Shown here: positions 37,691-45,506 of the stretch, in pieces
Position numbering within the stretch: position 1 is the stretch's first letter
Layout: each line of letters begins with the position of its first letter
Source of the DNA: an uncultured Clostridium sp.
Lineage (GTDB): Bacteria; Bacillota; Clostridia; TANB77; CAG-508
Reading direction: 5' to 3'
Length of the DNA: 64,000 nt
Assembly (NCBI GenBank): GCA_947073285.1
Contig: CAMTJT010000002.1
Coordinates: forward strand, 1-64,000
Program-made: the position numbers and the translations under genes
Notes under the pieces: model-generated
Databases searched by the model: none
What the model was told of the DNA's origin: nothing
The model's input: the letters and a program-made list of their open reading frames with translations, nothing else

Positions 37691-38533
37691 ATGCAACTAT
37701 TTGACTCACACGCTCACTATAATGATGAAAAATTTGAGCAAGATAGAGAACAAATCTTACAAAAAGTATATAAAAGTGGTGTAACAAACTTAATTTGTGC
37801 AGGCTATAGCCTAGAAAGCTCAAAAAAAGCAGTAGAAATAGCAACAAAACATCACTTTATTTATGCTACTGTTGGTATTTCACCAAACGATATCCCAGGA
37901 GTAGATAAACAAGAGCCAACTCAATTTACAATCTTTCAAAAAGAATTTGAAAAGCAATTAGAAAATTTAGAAAAATTAATAGAAATACCAATAAAAAGTG
38001 AAAAACAAGAAAACTCAAAAATAGTAGCAATAGGAGAAATTGGGTTAGACTATTATTGGAACAAAGAAAACAAAGAAAATCAAAAATGGGCTTTTAAGAA
38101 ACAAATAGAGCTTGCCAATACTCTAAACTTACCAATTGTTATACATACAAGAGAAGCGGTAAATGACACCATAGATATTTTAAAAAATCAAATACAAGTA
38201 CAACAAAAAGGGATATTTCATTGTTGCCCATTAAATCTAGAGCTAATAAAAGAAGGGTTAAAACTAGGTTTTATAATTTCATTTGCAGGCCCAATCACAT
38301 TTAAAAACTCAAAAAATGCAGAAGAAGCAATTAAATTAGTACCATTAGATAAATTACTAATAGAAACAGACAGCCCCTATTTAGCACCAGAACCAAATAG
38401 GGGAACGCGAAATGATTCTTCAAATGTACAATATATAGCAGAAAAAATAGCAAAAGTAAAAGAAATTTCAGTAGAAGAAGTAGCAAAAGCTACTTATGAA
38501 AATGCAAAAAGAATATTTAAAATTAAAAACTAA
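37691..38533 (+). CDS. tatD: TatD family metal-dependent deoxyribonuclease
   Basis: The 280-residue TIM-barrel hydrolase has all family motifs: FDSHAHYND (His7, His9), GEIGLDYYW (metal Glu), VIHTREA, IFHCCP and IETDSPYLAPEPNRG. TatD enzymes are 3'-5' exonucleases in DNA turnover and repair. About 30 residues extra lie between strands 3 and 4 (residues 73-110), which is within family variation. It lies 53 bases after acpS with its own AAGGAG and is probably in the same operon. Confidence 0.92.
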   Translation: MQLFDSHAHYNDEKFEQDREQILQKVYKSGVTNLICAGYSLESSKKAVEIATKHHFIYATVGISPNDIPGVDKQEPTQFTIFQKEFEKQLENLEKLIEIPIKSEKQENSKIVAIGEIGLDYYWNKENKENQKWAFKKQIELANTLNLPIVIHTREAVNDTIDILKNQIQVQQKGIFHCCPLNLELIKEGLKLGFIISFAGPITFKNSKNAEEAIKLVPLDKLLIETDSPYLAPEPNRGTRNDSSNVQYIAEKIAKVKEISVEEVAKATYENAKRIFKIKN

Positions 38534-38864
38534 ATATAAGAAAAACACACAAATTAATACTAAAAACAAAAAAATATAAACTCATTTTATTTTGAGTTCT
38601 TATAATTTTGTTTAAAAATAATTCATATTTTAGTACAAGCTAGCATATAATAATATAAGTAAGTATTTTCAAAAAAAGCAAAAAATTACTGAAGCAGAAT
38701 AAAAAGTGCAAAATAGGAAATGTAAATAGTACAAAAAATGTATAAAAAAATAGAACTTACAAGTACTTAATGCACAAGGCTTACAGTTAGTACAAAAATT
38801 ATGCTAATCTAAAAAGATTTGAAAACAGCTGACCCATAAGGCTTACCAAAGACTAGCCCAAAAT

Positions 38865-38893
38865 TTGACAATATCTCTCAAAAATGGTATAAT
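38865..38893 (+). promoter_or_regulatory. Strong sigma-A-type promoter upstream of the SleB-like gene
   Basis: TTGACA (38865-38870) and TATAAT (38888-38893) are 17 bases apart. The leader to the start at 39039 is about 140 bases. The rest of the 505-base gap (38534-39038) holds a weak AACTCA/TGAGTT hairpin near 38580 and otherwise featureless AT-rich sequence. Confidence 0.75.
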
Positions 38894-39038
38894 ATAGATG
38901 TTGCCAAAAAAGAAATACAGAATTTAAAACCAAATTCTGTATAAGTTATCCATCAATTTGTAAAGTAAAATACAGCAAAATCTGTATAAAGTAATGCAAG
39001 AAAAATGGTTAACTTAAAAAGGAGGAAACAAATAAAAT

Positions 39039-40040
39039 ATGAAAAATGATGATAAAGCATCGATATCGCTGAAAAAAATAATTTGCATAAGTTTAATATT
39101 TATTTTTATCATGACAGTAGCAGTTGCAGCTACAAACACAAAGTTAAATAATGTTAAAATCATACTTGCAAGTGGCTACGAAATGAATGTATTAACAAGC
39201 AAAAAACAAATAGCAGAGATACTTGATGAAAATCATATAATATTACTAGAAGATGAAAAGGTAACTCCAGATTTACAAGAAGAGTTATCAGATAACAAAA
39301 CAATTAAAATCACAAAAAAGGTAGCCGAAGAAATAGAAGCACCAGAAGTAGAAGAAACTTCAGAAACCATTTCAGTAGAAGAAATTTTAAAAACTTATGA
39401 TACAATTGTAGAAAAAATTGTAGTAGAAAAAGTAAAAATACCATATGAAACAATAACCAAAAATGTGGCAACATCTGGTACAAAACAAGATAAAATTGTA
39501 CAATATGGTGTAGATGGCTTAAAAGAAGTTACTTATAAAATAAAATACCAAAATGAAAAAGAAATCGAAAAGAAAGAAATTTCTTCAAAAATCATTCGTA
39601 AACCAGTAGACAAAATTGTAGAAGTTAGAAATACACAAGTAACAACAAGAAGTGGTGGAACAACAGTTAGATATGCAGGAAAATGGAGTTATTCAGAATC
39701 AGAACTTGATCTTTTATGTGCTATCACTGCACAAGAATGTTCTTCAAGCTATAATGGAGCATTAGCAGTAATTACAACAGCATGTAATAGAACCCAAAGC
39801 AGTAAATGGAAAAGTAGAGGTTCAGACCCACTTAGCCAATATAAAGCAAAAGGGCAATTCTGCTATTCAATAGATAGCCACTGGAAAAAAAGACTAAATG
39901 GAAACTATCCAGCCCATGTAAAACAAGCAGTAATAGATGCTTTAAACGGAAAAAGAAATCATAATTACTTATCATTTAGAGCAAGAGGTTATGCAAATGG
40001 AGTAAACATAGGTGGAAACGTATATTTCAACCCAATGTAA
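39039..40040 (+). CDS. Cell wall hydrolase (SleB/CwlJ-type) with YabE-like and G5-like domains
   Basis: This 333-residue protein has an N-terminal membrane or signal segment (IICISLIFIFIMTVAVAAT, about 15-34). A DUF348/YabE-like ubiquitin-fold piece (about 38-90) and a G5-like domain (about 120-195, GLKEVTYKIKYQNEKE) come next. A SleB-type Hydrolase_2 domain (about 218-333; LLCAITAQECSSSYNGALAV, NHNYLSFRARG) ends the protein. The Glu in AQE is the probable catalytic acid. SleB-like lytic transglycosylases cut spore cortex or vegetative peptidoglycan. The ribosome binding site is AAGGAGG. Confidence 0.88.
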   Translation: MKNDDKASISLKKIICISLIFIFIMTVAVAATNTKLNNVKIILASGYEMNVLTSKKQIAEILDENHIILLEDEKVTPDLQEELSDNKTIKITKKVAEEIEAPEVEETSETISVEEILKTYDTIVEKIVVEKVKIPYETITKNVATSGTKQDKIVQYGVDGLKEVTYKIKYQNEKEIEKKEISSKIIRKPVDKIVEVRNTQVTTRSGGTTVRYAGKWSYSESELDLLCAITAQECSSSYNGALAVITTACNRTQSSKWKSRGSDPLSQYKAKGQFCYSIDSHWKKRLNGNYPAHVKQAVIDALNGKRNHNYLSFRARGYANGVNIGGNVYFNPM

Positions 40041-40075
40041 AAATTATACATTAACAATTAAAAATAATAGCTAGC

Positions 40076-40104
40076 AAAAAGGCAACCTTTTGGGTTGCTT
40101 TTTT
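40076..40104 (+). terminator. Terminator of the SleB-like gene
   Basis: AAAAAGGCAACC pairs with GGTTGCTTTTTT. Confidence 0.85.
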
Positions 40105-40182
40105 GTTGCTAGATAAAGGTAAGAATTAGAGCTTATTAACAACCATAAAACTATCAAAAGAACAAATCCATACATGTAAAAA

Positions 40183-40263
40183 CGTGAAAAAATCACGAAA
40201 ATATCACATAAAAACGTGAAAAAATCACGAAAGTGTTTACAAAGTAAAAAAATAATATATAAT
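40183..40263 (+). promoter_or_regulatory. Promoter with paired palindromic operators upstream of exonuclease III gene
   Basis: CGTGAAAAAATCACG occurs at 40183-40197 and 40215-40229, 32 bases apart. It is followed by TTTACA (40236-40241), 16 bases and TATAAT (40258-40263). The same arrangement precedes the AI-2E-family gene at 42447-42528, so a shared regulator is likely. Its identity is unknown. Confidence 0.65.
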
Positions 40264-40357
40264 AAAAATCAAGGAAGAAGGTTATGGAAAGAAAAATATA
40301 TAACCATCTCATAGATAGGAGTTTATAGGTAACCTTTTAAAAACCTAAATATGATAC

Positions 40358-40396
40358 AAGGAGAGTATGGTAATAATACCATACAAAAAAACAATG
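40358..40396 (+). promoter_or_regulatory. Hairpin between Shine-Dalgarno and start codon of the exonuclease III gene
   Basis: AAGGAG (40358-40363), then GTATGGTA (40365-40372), loop ATAA and TACCATAC (40377-40384), a 9-base spacer, and ATG 40394. An alternative ATG at 40367 lies in the stem; it would add nine residues not usual for the family. Confidence 0.6.
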
Positions 40397-41161
40397 AAAT
40401 TAATCTCATGGAATGTAAATGGTTTAAGAGCTGCTGTAACCAAAGGATTTAAAGAATTTTTTAAAGAAGTAGATGCAGATATCTTTTGCTTGCAAGAAAC
40501 AAAAATGCAAGAGAACCAAATTGATTTAGAAATAGCAAGTATATTTAAAGGATATCATACTTATTGGAATAGTGCAGTAAAAAAAGGCTATTCAGGAACA
40601 GCAGTATTTACAAAGCAAAAACCAATCAAAGTAACTTATGGAATAGGAATAGAAGAACATGACCAAGAAGGAAGAATTATTACTTTAGAATATGAAAACT
40701 TTTACTTAGTAGATTGCTATACACCAAACTCTAAAAGAGAATTAGAAAGATTAGGATACCGAATGGGATGGGAAGACGAAATTAGAAAATATCTATCCAA
40801 ATTAGATAAGATAAAACCAGTTATTTATTGTGGAGACTTAAATGTAGCACATCAAGAAATAGATTTAAAAAATCCAAAAACAAACCATAGAAATGCAGGT
40901 TTTACAGATGAAGAAAGAGGCAAAATGACAGAACTTTTACAAGCAGGTTTTACAGATAGCTTTCGCTATTTATATCCAGATAAAGAAAACTGCTATTCTT
41001 GGTGGTCATATATGAGAAATAGCAGAGAAAAAAATGTAGGATGGAGAATAGATTACTTTATTGTATCTAAAAGCATAGAAAACAAAATAAAAGAAAGCAC
41101 TATATATGCACAAATACTAGGAAGCGACCATTGCCCAGTCGGCATAGAAATGTCGTTATAA
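40394..41161 (+). CDS. xth: Exodeoxyribonuclease III (AP endonuclease)
   Basis: The protein has 255 residues from ATG 40394, chosen because the family begins MKLISWNVNGLRA. Conserved parts are Asn7, LQETK (Glu35), CYTPNS, YCGDLNVAH (Asp and Asn), WRIDYF and GSDHCPVG (final Asp-His pair). The enzyme cuts at abasic sites and degrades 3' ends in base-excision repair. Start choice matters here because a hairpin separates the ribosome binding site from this ATG. The upstream paired operators suggest regulated expression. Confidence 0.93.
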   Translation: MKLISWNVNGLRAAVTKGFKEFFKEVDADIFCLQETKMQENQIDLEIASIFKGYHTYWNSAVKKGYSGTAVFTKQKPIKVTYGIGIEEHDQEGRIITLEYENFYLVDCYTPNSKRELERLGYRMGWEDEIRKYLSKLDKIKPVIYCGDLNVAHQEIDLKNPKTNHRNAGFTDEERGKMTELLQAGFTDSFRYLYPDKENCYSWWSYMRNSREKNVGWRIDYFIVSKSIENKIKESTIYAQILGSDHCPVGIEMSL

Positions 41162-41237
41162 GGACAGGCGTATCGCCACATTTTTGTAGTTTCGGGGATA
41201 GGTGTGCCTTGGTAAGAGTTAATATATACTTAAAATT

Positions 41238-41266
41238 AGGAGTAGTTTTTATCTACTCCTTTAAAT
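41238..41266 (+). terminator. Terminator after the exonuclease III gene
   Basis: AGGAGTAG (41238-41245) pairs with CTACTCCT (41253-41260), followed by TTTAAATTATT. Confidence 0.6.
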
Positions 41267-41333
41267 TATTCTTTTCTTCAAAGTTTTTTTATTTTCTTTT
41301 TCTAATTTTTTTGTATCAAGTTTTATTTTAAAA

Positions 41334-42224
41334 TTAGACATCAAAATTCTCCCTTAATTTCTTTTTGGATGTATTCTTTAAAGTTTTATTATCTTCTAAA
41401 TATTTATAGTTTAGTGCATTCTTTTTGCTTATAACTGATTTGCCTAAATTCTTTTCTATATCATCTCTAGCAACTTTAGCAGCATGACCACCCATTTTTG
41501 CAATTTTTCTATTTTCTTTTAATCCATAAGGTTTATGTTCTTTTGCAAGTTCTCTCGTTGCGATTTCTCCTAAGTCTGTTAATGCTACTTCTATATCGGT
41601 CATGTTATCTCTTAAAGATTCTTTTCTAATTCCTTTATATTCTTTATATTGAGAAGCTTTCATACCAGACCATTCTTGATATATCTCATTTGTAAGTATT
41701 CCATATTCATAATTTTTTGTTATACCATTTTCTTTCCATACATCTGTTAATTTACGCCTATCTACGACTCCTGTTAATCTTGTTTTAATCCATTTATCAT
41801 CATATCCACGACTTCTATAATAATCAACAGCACGATTAATAGCAAGTTCTGGATCAAATACTTCATCAATTCTCTCTTTTCCCATTTGAGCAAGCCATAA
41901 TTTGAACGGTTCTGCTTTTGGACTTGGCACAGATTCTATTAATCTTAAAATTCCTTTTGTATCTAATGTATCTGTACTATAAAATTTGCCATCTTTTGAT
42001 TTTAATTTCAGTTGTCGACATTTTGTCGACAACTCACTTTTTTCTTCTTCTGTCATCCTTTTCTTTAATCTATACCAGTAATCTTTTGAATCTTTACTTT
42101 CTGTTAAAGCTCCAATTACGTCAACAACACTAAAATAATATTCTTCTGTTTCACTATCCCAAACACTTCTTATTTCACTATCTTCAAAGAGATTTGAAAT
42201 TGTTTCTAATTTATTATTATCCAT
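41334..42224 (-). CDS. BRO-family/phage antirepressor-like protein
   Basis: This 296-residue protein has an N-terminal BRO domain (about 15-110: SVWDSETEEYYFSVVDVIGAL, then DTKGILRLIESVPSPKAEPF and WLAQMG). This domain is typical of phage antirepressors and baculovirus-like BRO proteins that bind DNA. The C-terminal half has GGHAAKVARDDIEKNLGKSV, also seen in stand-alone chromosomal members. No other phage genes are near, so it is a single inserted gene rather than a prophage. It lies on the opposite strand between two co-regulated promoters. Confidence 0.85.
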   Translation of the reverse strand: MDNNKLETISNLFEDSEIRSVWDSETEEYYFSVVDVIGALTESKDSKDYWYRLKKRMTEEEKSELSTKCRQLKLKSKDGKFYSTDTLDTKGILRLIESVPSPKAEPFKLWLAQMGKERIDEVFDPELAINRAVDYYRSRGYDDKWIKTRLTGVVDRRKLTDVWKENGITKNYEYGILTNEIYQEWSGMKASQYKEYKGIRKESLRDNMTDIEVALTDLGEIATRELAKEHKPYGLKENRKIAKMGGHAAKVARDDIEKNLGKSVISKKNALNYKYLEDNKTLKNTSKKKLRENFDV

Positions 42225-42446
42225 TTAAGCATCATTCCTTTATAAATTTAATATTACAGACAAAGTATATCAAGAATTTCCATTTTTTTCAATGAAATTG
42301 TTACATTTTATTGATGTGCTTTGCTTATTACATTTTCAAATTTTCGCCATTCTTTATATTCAGGTGGCTATGCCAAGGTAATGTATTATGACAGGATAGA
42401 TTTACTACAAAAAGAGAAAAAGAAATAACAAATGAGTATACAAAAA

Positions 42447-42528
42447 CGTGAAAAAATCACAGAAACATTATGTGAAAACGTGAAAAAATTACGAAAATAT
42501 TTACAAAGTAAAGAAAATAATATATAGT
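42447..42528 (+). promoter_or_regulatory. Promoter with paired palindromic operators upstream of AI-2E-family gene
   Basis: CGTGAAAAAATCACA (42447-42461) and CGTGAAAAAATTACG (42479-42493) are 32 bases apart, with TTTACA at 42500-42505 and TATAGT at 42523-42528. Operator spacing and the distance to the -35 box (21 bases from the second operator's start) equal those before the exonuclease III gene. Confidence 0.65.
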
Positions 42529-42547
42529 AACAATTAAGGAGGAAATC

Positions 42548-43696
42548 ATGAAAGAAAAAAAGAGAAGTTTTAGCAAATGGTTATATTGGTTTGCTTTAGG
42601 AGTAGCCATTATAGCAGTATATAAATTATTAGATAATTTAGGGCCAATAGCAGGTTTTGTAGAAGGGTTATTTAATATAGTAATGCCATTTATTGTAGGG
42701 CTATTAATTGCATACTTATTTTACATTCCTTGTAAAAAAGTAGAAACAACCTATCGAAAAGTAAAAAATCCAAAATGGGTATCTAAAAGAGCAAGAGGTT
42801 TATCAATAATTACAGTATATATCATAGCATTACTTATTTTAATTATAGCTTTAAACTTTGTAATACCAAACATACTAAAAAGCATTACAGACTTTGTCAA
42901 TAACTTTGGAACATATTACAATGCTACCATGGAAAGTATAGAAAAATTACCAGAAGACTCTATTTGGAAAAACGAAATCATTATGCATTTAGCCCAAAAC
43001 ATTAACAACATTGACCTAAAACAATTTTTAAATATAGAAAATTTAATGCAATATGCAAAAGGAGCGATAGATGCTGTAACAGGTATATTTAATATGTTTG
43101 TAGCATTTATTGTATCTGTATATTTATTAGCAGAAAGAAGGCAAATTCTAGACTTTTTAAAAAGATTAGCAAGTAGCATATTTGAAAAAGATACCTATGT
43201 TATCATAAGCAGATACTTTAATAAATCAAATGAAGTATTTTTCAAATTCATTGCAAGTCAAGTATTAGATGCCATCATTGTAGGAATATTAACTTCAATT
43301 GCTATGTCTATAATTGGAGTAAAATATGCGGTATTATTAGGATTTATGATAGGATTATTCAACTTAATTCCATACTTTGGAGCAATCATTGCAATTACAG
43401 TAGCAATTATTGTAACTTTATTTACAGGAGGACTAGGGCAAGCAGTTTTAATGGCAGTTATTGTGATTATATTGCAACAGATTGATGCTAATATCATCAA
43501 CCCTAAAATTATAGGAAACTCATTATCAATCAGTCCACTACTTGTTATTTTTGCAGTTACAGTAGGAGGTGCCTACTTTGGCGTATTAGGAATGTTTTTA
43601 GCAGTACCAGTATGTACAGTAATAAAATTACTAATAGAAGAATACATAGATTATAAACAAAGAAATAATTCAATAGAAATAGAAAAAGAACTTTAA
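42548..43696 (+). CDS. AI-2E family transporter (YtvI/UPF0118-like permease)
   Basis: This 382-residue protein has about eight transmembrane helices and the family's conserved C-terminal region, including GLFNLIPYFGAIIAI and QIDANIINPKIIGNSLSISP. The family includes the TqsA autoinducer-2 exporter and Na+/H+ antiporter-like members, so substrate cannot be assigned. The ribosome binding site AAGGAGG directly precedes ATG. It shares a promoter design with the DNA repair exonuclease gene. Confidence 0.9.
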   Translation: MKEKKRSFSKWLYWFALGVAIIAVYKLLDNLGPIAGFVEGLFNIVMPFIVGLLIAYLFYIPCKKVETTYRKVKNPKWVSKRARGLSIITVYIIALLILIIALNFVIPNILKSITDFVNNFGTYYNATMESIEKLPEDSIWKNEIIMHLAQNINNIDLKQFLNIENLMQYAKGAIDAVTGIFNMFVAFIVSVYLLAERRQILDFLKRLASSIFEKDTYVIISRYFNKSNEVFFKFIASQVLDAIIVGILTSIAMSIIGVKYAVLLGFMIGLFNLIPYFGAIIAITVAIIVTLFTGGLGQAVLMAVIVIILQQIDANIINPKIIGNSLSISPLLVIFAVTVGGAYFGVLGMFLAVPVCTVIKLLIEEYIDYKQRNNSIEIEKEL

Positions 43697-43817
43697 GTTT
43701 TAGAGTATAGTAGCAAAATTAAAATATAGCTAAATAAACAATAAATCAATTTGAAGTTGGAATTATTTTCTAAATAGATGATAAATTTAGTTTGCCATTT
43801 GAAAAAAGAATTGTATC

Positions 43818-43846
43818 TTGACAAGGAAATTAATTTGATATAGTAT
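43818..43846 (+). promoter_or_regulatory. Putative promoter of the zinc-ribbon protein gene
   Basis: TTGACA (43818-43823) is followed after 17 bases by TAGTAT (43841-43846), or after 15 by TATAGT. Confidence 0.45.
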
Positions 43847-43919
43847 TAAATTAGAAAATTTTATAAAGATAAGTGCAAAAGATAACAGTCACTAGTTTAA
43901 GTTAAGAAAGGAAAAAGCT

Positions 43920-44423
43920 GTGTTTTGTAGAAACTGTGGAAATCAATTAGGAAACAATGATTTATTTTGTAATAAATGTGGTGCAAAGCAAGTAAGTATA
44001 AATAGCGAAAGTAACATTAGAAATTCAAATAATAAAAAGCAAAGTTTTTCAGTAATTAATTTAATCATACTTTTAATGTTTTTAGTATATGTAGCCACAT
44101 TATGCATGAGCATTATGTTCTCAGGGGTTGAGAGCATACGAAGAGCACCTTCAGGTTCAACTAATGGTCTAATGCTAATAGTAATATTTATCATAGCATG
44201 TATTTGTATTATACCACAGATAGTAGGCTCAATTTTAAGTATAGTAAATATGTTTTTAAAAAAACAAATTATATCTGTTTTTATTTTTGTAGTTAGTGTA
44301 ATTTCGTTAATATCAATAATTATTTATTACAGTTGGGGCATATTAACAGGTGGAGTTGGTTTGAATTTGCTCCTAAATATTGGTATAAGTATTATGGCAT
44401 TAATAAAAATGGTCACTAAATAA
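43920..44423 (+). CDS. Zinc-ribbon membrane protein
   Basis: This 167-residue protein has an N-terminal zinc ribbon (FCRNCGNQLGNNDLFCNKCG, residues 2-21) with two CxxC pairs. A linker and about three or four transmembrane helices from residue 40 follow. Translation starts at a GTG after AAGAAAGGA. Proteins of this layout are common in Firmicutes; function unknown. Confidence 0.8.
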   Translation: MFCRNCGNQLGNNDLFCNKCGAKQVSINSESNIRNSNNKKQSFSVINLIILLMFLVYVATLCMSIMFSGVESIRRAPSGSTNGLMLIVIFIIACICIIPQIVGSILSIVNMFLKKQIISVFIFVVSVISLISIIIYYSWGILTGGVGLNLLLNIGISIMALIKMVTK

Positions 44424-44500
44424 AGTAAAACTTATATACAATTTTAAAAAATAAAGATTAAAAAAGAGTATAAACTTATTAAATGAAGTTTGTGCTCTTT

Positions 44501-44600
44501 TTCCTATACAACAAGGTTAGCTTTCCTTAGGCTGTGCAGTTGCGAAGCAACTTGCACAAGTGTGCGTCGGAAGCTTTGCTTCCATTAATGCACGCCGTTC
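44501..44600 (+). repeat. Interspersed hairpin repeat, copy C
   Basis: This copy has TACAACAAGGTTAG, TGTGCAGTTGCGAAGCAAC with TTGCACA, and GGAAGCTTTGCTTCC, but lacks the GTATAG arm of copies A and B. It ends just before the direct repeats of the response-regulator promoter. Confidence 0.8.
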
Positions 44601-44655
44601 TTAATAAAACCTTAATAAAATACTGCCTTTTTTCTTAATAAATTCCTGCTATACT
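44601..44655 (+). promoter_or_regulatory. Direct-repeat operator and -10 box upstream of the response regulator
   Basis: TTAATAAAA occurs at 44601 and 44612, with TTAATAAAT at 44635. The spacings of 11 and 23 bases match one and two DNA turns, and TATACT lies at 44650-44655. No good -35 box is seen. This is the usual design for OmpR/PhoB-type activators, so autoregulation is plausible. Confidence 0.5.
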
Positions 44656-44717
44656 AAGAGAGGAAAATTGTGATATAATAAGGCAAGTAAATAAAAAAAA
44701 TATGGGGGAAATAAAAA

Positions 44718-45431
44718 ATGTATAATATATTAGTAGTAGATGATGATAAAGAAATTGTAAATGCCATTGAAATTTATTTAAGCAAAGAAGGGTACCACAT
44801 TTTAAAAGCCTATAATGGAATGGAAGCATTAAAAATAATAGAAAAAAGTGCAGAAGAAATCCATTTAATATTGTTAGATATTATGATGCCAAAACTAGAT
44901 GGTATTAGCACAGCCAATTTAATACGTAAAGACAAAAAGATTCCAATTATTATGCTATCTGCAAAATCAGAAGATTATGACAAAATAGCAGGACTTAACA
45001 ATGGAGCAGATGATTATATTACAAAACCATTTAATCCATTAGAGCTAATTGCAAGAGTAAACTCACAAATACGTAGATATACAACATTAGGATCAATTGC
45101 AGATAAAATGCAAGAAGGAGAAAACATTTATCATTCAGGAGATTTAATTATTAATGATAATACCAAACAAATTCAAATAGAAGGAAAAGAAGTAAAATTA
45201 ACACCTACAGAATATAACATCTTAAAATTCTTAACCAAAAATAAAGGAATAGTTTATTCAATAGAGCAAATCTACGAAAATGTTTGGGAAGAAGAAAGTT
45301 ATGGAGCAGAAAATATTATAGCAGTACATATTAGGCACATAAGAGAAAAAATAGAAATAAACCCAAGAGAGCCAAAATATTTAAAAGTAATTTGGGGAAT
45401 AGGATACAAAATAGAAAATTTAGAAGATTAA
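44718..45431 (+). CDS. OmpR/PhoB-family response regulator
   Basis: The 237-residue protein has an N-terminal receiver with the acidic pair DDD near residue 9-11, phospho-acceptor Asp54 (LLDIMMPK) and Lys in YITKPFNP. The C-terminal winged helix (about 135-235; LTPTEYNILKFLTKNKGIV, VHIRHIREKIE) binds DNA. It is paired with the histidine kinase that starts 72 bases downstream. The ribosome binding site is GGGGG-like (TATGGGGGAA). Confidence 0.93.
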   Translation: MYNILVVDDDKEIVNAIEIYLSKEGYHILKAYNGMEALKIIEKSAEEIHLILLDIMMPKLDGISTANLIRKDKKIPIIMLSAKSEDYDKIAGLNNGADDYITKPFNPLELIARVNSQIRRYTTLGSIADKMQEGENIYHSGDLIINDNTKQIQIEGKEVKLTPTEYNILKFLTKNKGIVYSIEQIYENVWEEESYGAENIIAVHIRHIREKIEINPREPKYLKVIWGIGYKIENLED

Positions 45432-45453
45432 ACATTGATGATAACTAGTAAAG

Positions 45454-45506
45454 AAAGGAGAATATGGTATATTTAAGTTATTAAATATACCATACAAAGA
45501 AAAATG
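45454..45506 (+). promoter_or_regulatory. Hairpin between Shine-Dalgarno and start codon of the histidine kinase
   Basis: AAAGGAG (45454-45460), then a perfect 14-bp stem TATGGTATATTTAA (45463-45476)/TTAAATATACCATA (45481-45494) with loop GTTA. A 9-base spacer follows, then ATG 45504. The TATGGTA...TACCATACAAA parts are the same as before the exonuclease III gene. Confidence 0.65.

Noticed and set aside
41131-41331. Small plus-strand frame after the exonuclease III gene
   Set aside because: It overlaps the real gene's end, includes a terminator hairpin, has no ribosome binding site and is Phe/Leu-rich low-complexity sequence.
41334-42224. Prophage marked by the BRO/antirepressor gene
   Set aside because: No integrase, structural, lysis or replication genes surround it. 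It is a single gene among housekeeping functions.
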